Shown here: piece after piece, positions 54,024-62,851 of the stretch | How positions within the stretch are numbered: the first letter of the stretch is position 1 | How the letters are laid out: each line of letters opens with the position of its first letter | Assembly: GCA_910574715.1 (NCBI GenBank) | Contig: CAJTCH010000012.1 | Coordinates: forward strand, 42,047-106,046 | Reading direction: 5' to 3' | Length of the DNA stretch: 64,000 nt | DNA from: Lachnospiraceae bacterium | Lineage (GTDB): Bacteria > Bacillota > Clostridia > Lachnospirales > Lachnospiraceae | Translations under genes and position numbers: made by a program | The notes under the pieces: model-generated | Databases searched by the model: none | What the model saw: only the letters and a program-made list of their open reading frames with translations | What the model was told of the DNA's origin: nothing

Positions 54024-54093
54024 AGATTCAGCGTGAAAGTTTAGCAAAAATTTATTTTTAGTTTAGAAATATTGCGGAAGGAGCAGGGATAGT

Positions 54094-54651
54094 ATGGAAC
54101 TGGAATATGTGAACGAACATATCGGGAATAAGATCAAGGATCTGCGCAACCGGAACGGGCTGACGCAGCAGGAGCTTGCGGACAGGACAGAGCTTACCAA
54201 GGGATTCATATCCCAGTTGGAGAGAGGGCAGGTGTCTCCGTCCATCGTGACGCTTCTGGATCTGATCGAGTGTCTGGGAACCACTGCTTCTGAGTTCTTT
54301 AAGGAAGCAGAGGAAGAGCACGTGGTATTCTCGGAAGAGGGGTTCTTTGAGAAGGTGGATGAGGCGGGAAACAGTATCCAGTGGATTGTGCCCACGGCCC
54401 AGAAGTATCAGATGGAACCGCTTCTGGTAGTGCTTAAGCCTTATCAGGGGCTTGAGGAGGATAAGCCGCATGACGGGGAAGAATTCGGCTATCTGATCTC
54501 CGGGCGGCTTAAGCTCTATCTGGGGGACGAGGTCTATACGGTGAAGGCCGGGGAGAGCTTCTACTATCCGGCAAAGCGGCGGCATCGTATTGAGAATCCG
54601 GACGGCGGGCCGGCCAGGTTTATCTGGGTCAGTACACCGCCTACATTTTAA
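54094..54651 (+). CDS. XRE-cupin transcriptional regulator of the pot operon
   Basis: The protein has 185 residues. Residues 10-65 form an XRE helix-turn-helix (IKDLRNRNGLTQQELADRT, ELTKGFISQLERGQVSPSI near 26-44). The C-terminal cupin (GEEFGYLISGRLKLYLGDE, AGESFYYPAKRRHR) probably binds a polyamine or related ligand, as in PuuR-type regulators. It is the first gene of the operon and probably controls it. Its stop is followed within 21 bases by the potA start. Confidence 0.9.
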   Translation: MELEYVNEHIGNKIKDLRNRNGLTQQELADRTELTKGFISQLERGQVSPSIVTLLDLIECLGTTASEFFKEAEEEHVVFSEEGFFEKVDEAGNSIQWIVPTAQKYQMEPLLVVLKPYQGLEEDKPHDGEEFGYLISGRLKLYLGDEVYTVKAGESFYYPAKRRHRIENPDGGPARFIWVSTPPTF

Positions 54652-54672
54652 ATGAATATTTGGGGGATGAAG

Positions 54673-56112
54673 ATGGAACAGACGACGAATATCATTGAAT
54701 TAAAGCATATTACGAAGACCTATGAGGACGGTTACAGTGCGGTGTCGGATTTCAACCTGGAGGTGAAGCAGGGGGAATTCATTACATTTCTGGGGCCTTC
54801 CGGCTGTGGGAAGACGACGACTCTTCGGATGATCGCCGGGTTTGATCTCCCAACGGAGGGAGAGATCCTGCTGAACGGCAGGCCGATCACCAGCCTTCCG
54901 CCCAATAAGCGGCCGATTAACACAGTATTTCAGAGATATGCATTGTTTCCGCATATGAATATCTATGAGAACATCGCTTTTGGCCTGCGGCAGAAGAAGA
55001 CGCCAGAGAAGGTGATCGCCAAGAAGGTGAAGAAGGTGCTGGAGCTGGTGGATCTGGAAGGGTTCGAGAACCGGAGCATTGATACATTATCCGGCGGGCA
55101 GCAGCAGAGGGTCGCCATCGCGCGGGCGGTGGTCAATGAGCCGCAGATCCTTCTGCTTGACGAGCCTCTTGGAGCCCTGGACTTGAAGATGCGTAAGGAG
55201 ATGCAGCTTGAGCTTAAGGAGATGCACCGGGAACTTGGCATCACATTCATCTATGTGACCCATGACCAGGAGGAGGCTCTTACCATGTCGGATAAGATCG
55301 TGGTCATGTCGGAGGGGAAGATGCAGCAGATCGGCACGCCGGAGGATATCTATAATGAGCCGATCAATGCTTTCGTGGCGGACTTTATCGGAGACAGCAA
55401 TATATTTAACGGGATCATGACCGGGAAGCTTAAGGCCCGCTTCTGCGGCGGGGAATTCGCCTGTGTGGACGACGTGGAAGAGGGAACCCATATCACGGCG
55501 GTTGTGCGCCCGGAGGATGTGACGCTTACAAGTCCGGAACGGGGAAATATCCGCGGTATCGTAACCTCCGTGATCTTTAAGGGGATACATTATGAGATCA
55601 CGGTGGAATCCGGGAAGAATGAGATCGTTGCCCAGTCCGTGCATTCTGCCAGAGTGGGAGACCGTGTCGGAGTGGAAGTGGAGCCGGACAATATCCATAT
55701 CATGATCGCCGAGGATCATACCAATATCTTTGCGGCAGAGATCAATAAGAACTATGACCTGGAATATAACGGGACGGTTCTTCCGGTTGCCCTTACGGAT
55801 GTGATCAAGGGAAGCTCGATGCTGGAGGACGGGACGATTGTGGATTCCAGGGGCCTGGAGATCGATCCGAAGAAGATCCGGGTCAAGATATCCATCAAGC
55901 CGCAGGATATCGAACTGACGGACGATCAGGAGGAGGGGCTTGTGCAGGGTTCGATCAGCAACCTGATCTATAAGGGTGACCATTACAGTTATGTGATACA
56001 CACGGATCTGGAACAGGATTTCGTGGTGAATGACGAGTACCTGTGGAATATGGAAGATCAGGTCGGCCTTGTTATGCCGGTGGAGAAGATGATCTTCACA
56101 GTGAAGAAGTAG
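54673..56112 (+). CDS. potA: Spermidine/putrescine ABC transporter ATP-binding protein, extended C-terminus
   Basis: The protein has 479 residues. The ATPase core is standard: Walker A GPSGCGKTT near 40-48, signature LSGGQQQR, Walker B ILLLDEPLGALD, and the H-loop THDQEE. PotA proteins usually end near 350-380 residues after one TOBE domain. Here a first TOBE-like region (VRPEDVTLTSPERGNIRGIV, about 281-300) is followed by about 110 residues that repeat the pattern (IKPQDIELTDDQEEGLVQGS, about 413-432). It energises import of polyamines. ATG 54673 follows GGGGG. Two in-frame ATGs lie just upstream. Confidence 0.9.
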   Translation: MEQTTNIIELKHITKTYEDGYSAVSDFNLEVKQGEFITFLGPSGCGKTTTLRMIAGFDLPTEGEILLNGRPITSLPPNKRPINTVFQRYALFPHMNIYENIAFGLRQKKTPEKVIAKKVKKVLELVDLEGFENRSIDTLSGGQQQRVAIARAVVNEPQILLLDEPLGALDLKMRKEMQLELKEMHRELGITFIYVTHDQEEALTMSDKIVVMSEGKMQQIGTPEDIYNEPINAFVADFIGDSNIFNGIMTGKLKARFCGGEFACVDDVEEGTHITAVVRPEDVTLTSPERGNIRGIVTSVIFKGIHYEITVESGKNEIVAQSVHSARVGDRVGVEVEPDNIHIMIAEDHTNIFAAEINKNYDLEYNGTVLPVALTDVIKGSSMLEDGTIVDSRGLEIDPKKIRVKISIKPQDIELTDDQEEGLVQGSISNLIYKGDHYSYVIHTDLEQDFVVNDEYLWNMEDQVGLVMPVEKMIFTVKK

Positions 56113-56123
56113 GAGGCGGATAC

Positions 56124-56918
56124 ATGCACAGACATACATTTTCCAGAAAATATCTGGGAATCCCGTATGCAGTTTTTTTGCTGCTTTTTGTTGTGGCTCC
56201 CTTAGTTGTACTGATTTATTATGCATTTACGAACGGGCAGGGAGAGTTTACGTTCCAGAATCTGACGGGATTCTTCTCTGACCCGAATACATTGGGGACT
56301 CTCTGCTACAGTTTTGGTATAGCGATGGTTACCACGGCGGTGTGCCTGCTTCTTGCATATCCCCTGGCATTCATCCTTGCCACCAGTAAGCTCAAAGGAA
56401 AATCCGTCATCGTGCTGATCTTCATTATGCCGATGTGGATCAATTTCTCTCTGCGGATCACGGCGCTTAAAGAGATCCTTACCTGGCTTGAGGGGAACCT
56501 TGCCTATCATCCGTTCCTGAATACGGTGCTTGGCATGAGCTATGATTTCCTGCCGTTTATGATCCTGCCGATCTATACCACCATCTCCAAGCTTGACGGG
56601 GCGCTTCTGGAGGCGGCGAGAGACTTGGGTGCGGGAGAGCTGCAGGCGTTCCTGCGGGTGACCCTGCCCTTATCCCTGCCGGGGATCATGAGCGGTGTAT
56701 CCATGGTATTTCTGCCGGCGATGACGAACTATGTGGTGCTGGATATGCTGTACAACAGTACCTATATTATGGGAAGTCTGATCGGGAGCTATTTTGCGGC
56801 GTACAACTGGAACGGCGGATCCATGATCGCACTGATCCTTCTTGGGATCATCTGCCTGTTCACGCTTCTTACCGGCGGGGCAGAAGAAGAGAATACGAGG
56901 GGAGGGGCGCTGTTATGA
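56124..56918 (+). CDS. potB: Spermidine/putrescine ABC transporter permease
   Basis: The protein has 264 residues with six hydrophobic segments, the first at IPYAVFLLLFVVAPLVVLIYY split over residues 11-31. The EAA loop (EAARDLGAGELQAFLRVTLP near residues 171-190) couples it to PotA. AGGAGG precedes ATG 56124. Its end overlaps potC by 4 bp. The C-terminal tail (GGAEEENTRGGAL) is polar. Confidence 0.93.
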   Translation: MHRHTFSRKYLGIPYAVFLLLFVVAPLVVLIYYAFTNGQGEFTFQNLTGFFSDPNTLGTLCYSFGIAMVTTAVCLLLAYPLAFILATSKLKGKSVIVLIFIMPMWINFSLRITALKEILTWLEGNLAYHPFLNTVLGMSYDFLPFMILPIYTTISKLDGALLEAARDLGAGELQAFLRVTLPLSLPGIMSGVSMVFLPAMTNYVVLDMLYNSTYIMGSLIGSYFAAYNWNGGSMIALILLGIICLFTLLTGGAEEENTRGGALL

Positions 56919-57712
56919 TAAGAAAAGTATGGAGATGGATGGTTATTATCTTCGTTCTCTTATTCCTGTATCTGCCGATTCTTGTCCTGGCGGTGTACAG
57001 CTTCACGGACGCCACGAATATCGGGGCGATCCGGGGCTTCTCTGTGCATAATTATGTGACGCTGTTTACGACGCCGGAGCTTCGCAGCATGATTGCGGGG
57101 ACGGTAGCCCTGGCGCTTGGGTCGGCACTGATCGCGACGGTGCTTGGAACGATGGGCGCCATTGGTTCCTTCTATTCCAGGAAGGGGATGGCTTCGGCGA
57201 TCACTACGATGAACCAGGTGCCGGTGGTGAATGCGGATGTGGTGACTGGATTCTCCATCTGTATTCTGCTGGTGGTAGTATTAGGGATCAGCAAGGACAC
57301 GTATATCCCGCTTGTGGCGGGACATGTGACGCTGTGTGCGCCTTTCGTGTTCCTTGCCGTGATCCCTAAATTAAAACAGATGGATCCAAGCATCTATGAG
57401 GCGGCGCTGGATCTTGGGGCGACGCCTTTTACCGCGCTTATCCGGATCGTGATTCCGCAGATCTTTCCGGGGATTCTCTCGGGTTTTGCGATGGCAGTAA
57501 CCCTGTCGCTGGACGATTATTTTGTGGCGACCTACACGAAGCCTGCGACCTTTGATACGATCAGTACCTATGTGGTGAATGCGACCAAGGGGGCGCAGAC
57601 GACCATCAAGACGGCGCTGTGGGCGTTGTCCACAGTGATCTTCCTTCTGGTCGTGCTGTTCTCTGCGGTGATGAATATCAGGGCGAATAAGGAAGAGAGG
57701 AAGACTGTATGA
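56915..57712 (+). CDS. potC: Spermidine/putrescine ABC transporter permease
   Basis: The protein has 265 residues with six hydrophobic segments and the EAA-type loop (EAALDLGATPFTALIRIVIPQ, about 187-207). It forms the second permease of the transporter. It overlaps potB and potD by 4 bp at each end, so translation of the three is coupled. Confidence 0.93.
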   Translation: MIRKVWRWMVIIFVLLFLYLPILVLAVYSFTDATNIGAIRGFSVHNYVTLFTTPELRSMIAGTVALALGSALIATVLGTMGAIGSFYSRKGMASAITTMNQVPVVNADVVTGFSICILLVVVLGISKDTYIPLVAGHVTLCAPFVFLAVIPKLKQMDPSIYEAALDLGATPFTALIRIVIPQIFPGILSGFAMAVTLSLDDYFVATYTKPATFDTISTYVVNATKGAQTTIKTALWALSTVIFLLVVLFSAVMNIRANKEERKTV

Positions 57713-59214
57713 GAATCGAGATATTTAACAGATATAGAAGCATTGCGGCCCTGTGTATTTGCAGCTTCCTGGTTTTAACATGCCCGGTGACGGCGGATGC
57801 AGCCAAGAGCGGCGGCAGGGAAGTAGAGAAGGAGGTTACCCTTAGGGTCTGCAACTGGGAAGAGTACATCGATCTGGGAGACTGGGATGAAGAGGAGACC
57901 ATAGAACTTGACAGCGGTGATATCATCGGGGAGAATACCATGATAGAGGATTTTACGCAGTGGTATTATGAGACGTATGGGATTCGCGTCAGGGTGGAAT
58001 ATTCGACCTTTGGAACCAATGAAGACTTGTATAACATGCTGACTTTGGGGGATACCTATGATCTGGTCTGTCCGTCGGAATACATGATCATGAAGCTCAT
58101 GACGGAGGATCAGCTTGTACCGTTATCGGAAGGATTCTTTGATGGTTCTGATCAGAATAATTATTACAGTAACGGCGTGTCGCCGTATATCAGAGAGATA
58201 TTCGAGAAGAATGAGATCGGGGGCAGGCCGTGGGGGGATTACGCGGCAGGCTATATGTGGGGAATCACCGGGATCGTGTATAACCCCGGGCTTGTAAGCG
58301 AGGAGGATGCTTCCAGTTGGAAGATCCTCAACGATCCAGACTATAAGAGACAGGTCACGATTAAGGACAATGTAAGGGATTCGTATTTCGCGGCGGTGGG
58401 CGCCATCAAGTCGGAGCTTTTGAATTCCGAAGAATTCAAGAATGATCCGGATTATCAGAAGAGGCTGGAAGAAGAGATGAACGATACGTCGAGGGAGACG
58501 ATCGCCGACGCGCAGGAGTATCTGCAGGATGTGAAGAACAATGCGTATTCTTTTGAGACGGATTCAGGGAAGGCGGATATGGTTACGGGGAAGGTGGCAG
58601 CGAATCTTCAATGGTCCGGGGATGCGGTCTATACCATGGACCAGGCGGATGAGGATGATTTCCCGCTGGCGTTTGCCGTGCCGTCGGAGTCGACCAATAT
58701 CTATTTTGACGGATGGGTGATGTTAAAGAACGGAATCGGAGAGGATGCGGCGAAGCAGCATGCGGCGGAGGCATTCATTAATTTTAACTCCCGGCCTGAC
58801 AATGTGATCCGGAACATGTACTATGTGGGGTATACTTCCGTGATCTCCGGCGGGGAGGATATGAGGATCTTCGAATATGCCGACTGGTGTTACGGCGCCG
58901 AAGAAGATGAGGAAGAGGTGTCAGAATATGACCTGGGATATTTCTTTTCCGAAGGAGGCGAAGAAGAGTATGTGATCACTGCGCCTTCGGATCAGGTCTA
59001 CAGGCAGCTATTTGCCCAGTATCCCACACAGGAAGCGATCTCAAGGTCTTCGATCATGGTGTGCTTCGATGAAGATCAGACGAGGGAGATCAATCAGATG
59101 TGGATCAATGTCCGGTGCTGCAATATCTACGATATACCGGTATGGGTGTGGGTATTCGCAGGAGCTTCGGTCTGTGTGCTGGCTGTATTTGGCATAAGGA
59201 AGCTGAGACGGTAA
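57709..59214 (+). CDS. potD: Spermidine/putrescine-binding protein with C-terminal membrane anchor
   Basis: The protein has 501 residues, longer than the usual 350. The N-terminal signal segment (SIAALCICSFLVLTCPVTADA) lacks a clear lipobox. The binding-protein core shows LRVCNWEEYID, VRVEYSTFGTNEDLYNML, DLVCPSEYMIMKLM and PWGDYAAGYMWGITGIVYN (split at residues 172-190). The last 30 residues hold a hydrophobic helix (VWVWVFAGASVCVLAVFGI) followed by KLRR. It is therefore probably held in the membrane by its C-terminus instead of a lipid. Acidic insertions account for the extra length. Confidence 0.9.
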   Translation: MRIEIFNRYRSIAALCICSFLVLTCPVTADAAKSGGREVEKEVTLRVCNWEEYIDLGDWDEEETIELDSGDIIGENTMIEDFTQWYYETYGIRVRVEYSTFGTNEDLYNMLTLGDTYDLVCPSEYMIMKLMTEDQLVPLSEGFFDGSDQNNYYSNGVSPYIREIFEKNEIGGRPWGDYAAGYMWGITGIVYNPGLVSEEDASSWKILNDPDYKRQVTIKDNVRDSYFAAVGAIKSELLNSEEFKNDPDYQKRLEEEMNDTSRETIADAQEYLQDVKNNAYSFETDSGKADMVTGKVAANLQWSGDAVYTMDQADEDDFPLAFAVPSESTNIYFDGWVMLKNGIGEDAAKQHAAEAFINFNSRPDNVIRNMYYVGYTSVISGGEDMRIFEYADWCYGAEEDEEEVSEYDLGYFFSEGGEEEYVITAPSDQVYRQLFAQYPTQEAISRSSIMVCFDEDQTREINQMWINVRCCNIYDIPVWVWVFAGASVCVLAVFGIRKLRR

Positions 59215-59229
59215 GAAGGGTATAAAAAG

Positions 59230-59268
59230 AGGAGGTATTCGTGTATGTACAGAATGCCTCCTGTTTTT
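59230..59268 (+). terminator. Terminator of the pot operon
   Basis: AGGAGGTATTC (59230-59240) pairs with GAATGCCTCCT (59252-59262), with one G-T pair, followed by TTTTT. Confidence 0.8.
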
Positions 59269-59291
59269 ATGCCGGATTGTAACTAATTTTA

Positions 59292-59999
59292 CTAATCCAG
59301 CTTGATTCCTTTAAACAGATCGCCCAGACTGGTTCCGATGCTCTCGGACTTGGGAATGTGTACCTTCTCAACAGGCTCTTCCTTCACTTCTTCCAGGGCT
59401 TTCATGCTGAGGCTGATCTTGCCGTCCTTAAGCCCGATGATCTTGACCTTGACCTCATCGCCTTCCTTCAGAACATCTTTGGGAGACTTCACACGCTTCT
59501 GACTGATCTGGGAAACATGAACCAGACCTGACAGTCCGTCTTCTAAACGAACGAATGCGCCGTAGTTCTGGAGACTCTCAACGGTTCCGTTCACAACGCT
59601 TCCAATCTTAACATTGGCGATTCTTTCTTCCATCGCCTTCTTCTCCTGCTCCTTAAGGATCTCGCGGGCGGACAGGATCAGACGCTCATTGGCCTGATCT
59701 ACTTCGATGACCTTCACTTCGATATCCTTGAGCAGATATGTCTCCAGATCTTCAATGTAAGACAGGGATAACCTTGATGCCGGGATGAAGCCGCGCAATC
59801 CCTCTACCATGGCGATTGCTCCTCCGTTGACGATCCCTTCGACCTTGACGGGAAGGACGGTACCCTTTTCCTTGTAGGAGGCTACAAGATTCCATGGATT
59901 GGCATCATCAAAATGTTCTTCCAGATCTGCCATGGTCTCCGTTGTGCCGCCTTCGGCAGCTTCATTTGCTGCTGTTCCTTGTAATAATTCTTCACTCAT
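59292..59999 (-). CDS. S1 RNA-binding domain protein
   Basis: The protein has 235 residues. It has two S1 domains: about 45-115 (GTVLPVKVEGIVNGGAIAMV, GLRGFIPASRLS) and 130-205 (GSVVNGTVESLQNYGAFVRL, GLSGLVHVSQIS). The N-terminus is acidic. It resembles the short S1-like proteins of Clostridia that are often annotated as ribosomal protein S1. Full-length S1 has four or more domains, so a role as general RNA-binding or translation factor is more cautious. ATG 59999 follows AAAGGG. A longer open frame starts at 60041. Confidence 0.85.
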   Translation of the reverse strand: MSEELLQGTAANEAAEGGTTETMADLEEHFDDANPWNLVASYKEKGTVLPVKVEGIVNGGAIAMVEGLRGFIPASRLSLSYIEDLETYLLKDIEVKVIEVDQANERLILSAREILKEQEKKAMEERIANVKIGSVVNGTVESLQNYGAFVRLEDGLSGLVHVSQISQKRVKSPKDVLKEGDEVKVKIIGLKDGKISLSMKALEEVKEEPVEKVHIPKSESIGTSLGDLFKGIKLD

Positions 60000-60050
60000 A
60001 GTATATTCCCTTTCGTTTTCGAGACTCGTACGCTTCCACATACTTTTTTA

Positions 60051-60080
60051 ATTATAACATAAAACAGGGGAAATGTTCAA
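60051..60080 (-). promoter_or_regulatory. Promoter of the S1-domain gene
   Basis: On the minus strand TTGAAC (60075-60080) and TATAAT (60051-60056) are separated by 18 bases, about 50 bases before the start codon. Confidence 0.65.
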
Positions 60081-60192
60081 TTTATAGTTGACGAAAGTCG
60101 AAAAAAATGGCACTCTTATTAGTAAAGTATTCCGGCAGGTAGTTAAAACCAGTAATAATGGCCGGGAAATCTGGTTTGAGGATGTGATGATA

Positions 60193-61842
60193 ATGGGAAA
60201 GAAGACGGGGAAAGTGTATGTGGTGGGGCACAAGAATCCGGATACGGACTCGATCTGTTCTGCGATCGCATATGCGAATCTGAAGAAACAACTGACCGGC
60301 AGCGAGTATGTTGCCAGGAGGGCGGGACAGATCAATGAGGAGACACATTATGTGCTGAACAGGTTCAAGGTAGACCCGCCGGATCTGCTGTCCAATGTGA
60401 AGCTGCAGGTGAAGGATATTGATATACATAAGATAGAGGGCGTGGAGCCGAATGTCTCTATCAAGGATACATGGGAGAAGATGAAGGAGCAGCATGTGAA
60501 GACGCTCCCGATCCTGAAGGAGGAAGAGCTGGTGGGAGTGATCTCCACGGGGGATATCGCGACTTCCTATATGGATGTCTATGACAACTGTATCCTTTCC
60601 ACTGCCAAGACGCAGTACCGGAACATTGCCAAGACCCTGGACGGGACACTGATCTGCGGGAACGAGCATGGATATTTTACCAAAGGGAAGGTGACGATCG
60701 CGGCATCGAGCCCGGAGATGATGGAAGAATTCATTGAGAAGGATGATCTGGTAATCTTAGGGAATCGTTATGAGTCTCAGGCGTGCGCGGTGGATATTGA
60801 CGCGGGCTGTCTGGTAGTGTGCCAGGGGGCAGAGGTGTCAAAAAGGCTGATCAAGAGAGCAGAGGAGCAGAGTATTGTGATCATCAGTACGCCTCACGAT
60901 ACCTATACGGTGGCGAGACTGATCAATCAGAGTATTCCGGTGAAGCATTTTATGACTCAGGCGCCGCTTACCGCGTTCCGCATGACGGATTATGTGGAGG
61001 ACATCAAGGAGGAGATGACGAAGAAGAAGTTCAGGGATTTCCCGATTCTTGACAGGCATGGGCGGTTCAAAGGATTTATCTCCAGAAGGCGTTTCCTGGA
61101 TGTCAGCAAGAAGAAGGTGATCCTGGTGGATCACAATGAGAAGTCTCAGGCGGTGGATGGGATAGATGAGGCAGAGATTGTTGAGATCATCGACCATCAC
61201 AGGCTTGGCAATATCGAGACCATGGGACCGGTGTTCTTCCGCAATCAGCCGGTGGGCTGTACGGCGACAATCGTTTACCAGATGTATGAGGAGTCAGGGG
61301 TGAAGATTACCTCCACGATCGCCGGGTTATTATGCTCTGCGATCATCTCCGATACGCTGCTGTTCCGCTCTCCTACGTGTACGGCGGTGGATGAGAAGAT
61401 CGCGAAGAAGCTGGCGAAGATTGCCGGGATCGACTTAGAGCAGATGGCAGGCGAGATGTTCAAAGCGGGAAGCAGCCTTGCGGGAAAGAGCGCGCAGGAG
61501 ATCTGTTTCCAGGATTTCAAGCAGTTCACGGTCAATGATATCGTCTTTGGCGTGGGGCAGATCAATTCCATGAACAAGGAAGAGCTTAAGGAGATCAAGG
61601 AAGTGCTGCGCCCGCACCTTTCAGAGGTGCTTAAGGAGAACAGCCTCCAGATGATCTATTTCATGCTGACGGATATCCTGGATGAGTCCACGGAACTTCT
61701 GTGCGTGGGGAACAACGCGAAGGAATATATCGTAGATGCGTTTGACCTGAATGAGGATACCGATAAGATCGTGCTCAAGGGCGTAGTATCCAGGAAGAAG
61801 CAGCTGATTCCGACACTGGTGGGAGTGCTGCAGCAGGAGTAA
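60193..61842 (+). CDS. Manganese-dependent inorganic pyrophosphatase with CBS/DRTGG regulatory insert
   Basis: The protein has 549 residues. The family II DHH pyrophosphatase core is split: GHKNPDTDS (H13, D17, D19) begins it and IIDHHRLGN, the DHH motif, resumes it near residue 332. Between them lie two CBS domains (with TLPILKEEELVGVISTGDIA near 105-124 and FRDFPILDRHGRFKGFISRR near 282-301) around a DRTGG-like domain (GTLICGNEHGYFTKGKVTIA near 152-171). Such enzymes in Clostridia are controlled by adenine nucleotides. It hydrolyses pyrophosphate in the cytoplasm. The start at ATG 60193 is chosen from family length; the frame is open to 60088. Confidence 0.93.
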   Translation: MGKKTGKVYVVGHKNPDTDSICSAIAYANLKKQLTGSEYVARRAGQINEETHYVLNRFKVDPPDLLSNVKLQVKDIDIHKIEGVEPNVSIKDTWEKMKEQHVKTLPILKEEELVGVISTGDIATSYMDVYDNCILSTAKTQYRNIAKTLDGTLICGNEHGYFTKGKVTIAASSPEMMEEFIEKDDLVILGNRYESQACAVDIDAGCLVVCQGAEVSKRLIKRAEEQSIVIISTPHDTYTVARLINQSIPVKHFMTQAPLTAFRMTDYVEDIKEEMTKKKFRDFPILDRHGRFKGFISRRRFLDVSKKKVILVDHNEKSQAVDGIDEAEIVEIIDHHRLGNIETMGPVFFRNQPVGCTATIVYQMYEESGVKITSTIAGLLCSAIISDTLLFRSPTCTAVDEKIAKKLAKIAGIDLEQMAGEMFKAGSSLAGKSAQEICFQDFKQFTVNDIVFGVGQINSMNKEELKEIKEVLRPHLSEVLKENSLQMIYFMLTDILDESTELLCVGNNAKEYIVDAFDLNEDTDKIVLKGVVSRKKQLIPTLVGVLQQE

Positions 61843-61933
61843 AGTGGACGCTGTTTTAACGTCGGCAGGCGGAATCTTGTAGATAGGAATCCTGTAGATA
61901 GAACGCGGCCCAGCAGAAAGAGAGGCAGGAGTT

Positions 61934-62542
61934 ATGGAGAAGAGAAAAGAGAAAAGGAAAGTGGATATGGCGGCGGGAAGGCAGGTATGGCGGCCGGGGA
62001 ATATGCTCTATCCGCTTCCGGCGGTGATGGTGAGCGCCGCGGATAAGGCAGGGAATGCGAATATCCTGACGGTGGCGTGGACGGGAACGGTCTGTTCGGA
62101 CCCGGCGATGCTCTACATCTCTGTGAGGCCGGAGCGTTATACTTATCATATGATCCGGGAAACCGGGGAATTCGTGGTCAATCTTACGACGGAAAGACTT
62201 GCTTATGCTACGGATTGGTGCGGGGTGAGATCCGGCAGGGATGTGGATAAGTGGAAGGAGATGGCGCTTACGAAGGGGGCGGCAGATCAGCTTGCCTATG
62301 CGCCTGTGATCCTGGAGAGTCCGGTCAATATCGAGTGCAGGGTGACGGAGGTTAAGGAGCTTGGTTCTCACCATATGTTCCTCGCCGAAGTGGCGGCGGT
62401 TCAGGTGGATGAGAGGTATATGAAGAAGGGCGGGAAGTTCGAATTGAATTCTACCGGGCTTCTGGCGTATTCCCATGGAGAATATCTGGGACTTGGGAAA
62501 GAGCTTGGGAAGTTTGGGTGGAGTGTGAAGAAGAGAAAATAA
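61934..62542 (+). CDS. Flavin reductase-family protein (FMN-binding)
   Basis: The protein has 202 residues. It shows the split-barrel FMN-binding pattern: PGNMLYPLPAVMVSAAD, NILTVAWTGTVCSDPAMLYI (about 43-62), SVRPERYTYHMIRETGEFVV (about 63-82), and the end block GKFELNSTGLLAYSHGEYLGLG split over residues 168-189. Relatives reduce FMN or ferric complexes, or serve in electron transfer in anaerobes. The start ATG follows AGGAG. The basic N-terminus (MEKRKEKRKVD) may not be part of the fold. Confidence 0.85.
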   Translation: MEKRKEKRKVDMAAGRQVWRPGNMLYPLPAVMVSAADKAGNANILTVAWTGTVCSDPAMLYISVRPERYTYHMIRETGEFVVNLTTERLAYATDWCGVRSGRDVDKWKEMALTKGAADQLAYAPVILESPVNIECRVTEVKELGSHHMFLAEVAAVQVDERYMKKGGKFELNSTGLLAYSHGEYLGLGKELGKFGWSVKKRK

Positions 62543-62560
62543 ATAAATAAAGATAGATAC

Positions 62561-62601
62561 GATAGGGACATAGTAAAGTGGTAGTTTACTATGTCCCTAT
62601 C
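62561..62601. repeat. 17-bp perfect palindrome, 7-nt loop (dispersed GGGACRTAGTAAA family)
   Basis: GATAGGGACATAGTAAA (62561-62577) pairs exactly with 62585-62601 across GTGGTAG. It shares the core and loop length of the palindromes at 30700 and 63861. It follows the flavin reductase stop by 19 bases and could terminate its transcript. Confidence 0.85.
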
Positions 62602-62851
62602 TGTTTGAAGTTTATCCCAATAGAAGCAAATAGAAGATTTAGATTTTATATTGTAAATGTCACTTAACTATGTTATCCTTATCTGAAGCATAAAGATTCT
62701 AAAATTCTATTCAAGCAGATATACTTGTCATCATCATTTCAGAACATCTATGCTTATTCCAATTATTTATAACAGCATAGGGGCTGAAAGTTGAAAGTAT
62801 GGCAGGCATGTTATGTTTTACTTTTCAAGCCCCTTAAAAGGAGGTTTGTTT

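Noticed and set aside
55087..56226. 379-residue minus-strand ORF opposite potA
   Set aside because: It is fully antisense to potA, rich in His/Arg/Ile as expected for a mirror frame, and has no domain signature.
60461..60669. Minus-strand ORFs opposite the pyrophosphatase
   Set aside because: They are antisense shadows without start signals or protein-like composition.
61875..61900. Short direct repeat AATCYTGTAGATAG before the flavin reductase gene
   Set aside because: Two copies only, 16 bases apart; probably a local duplication without further support for a regulatory role.
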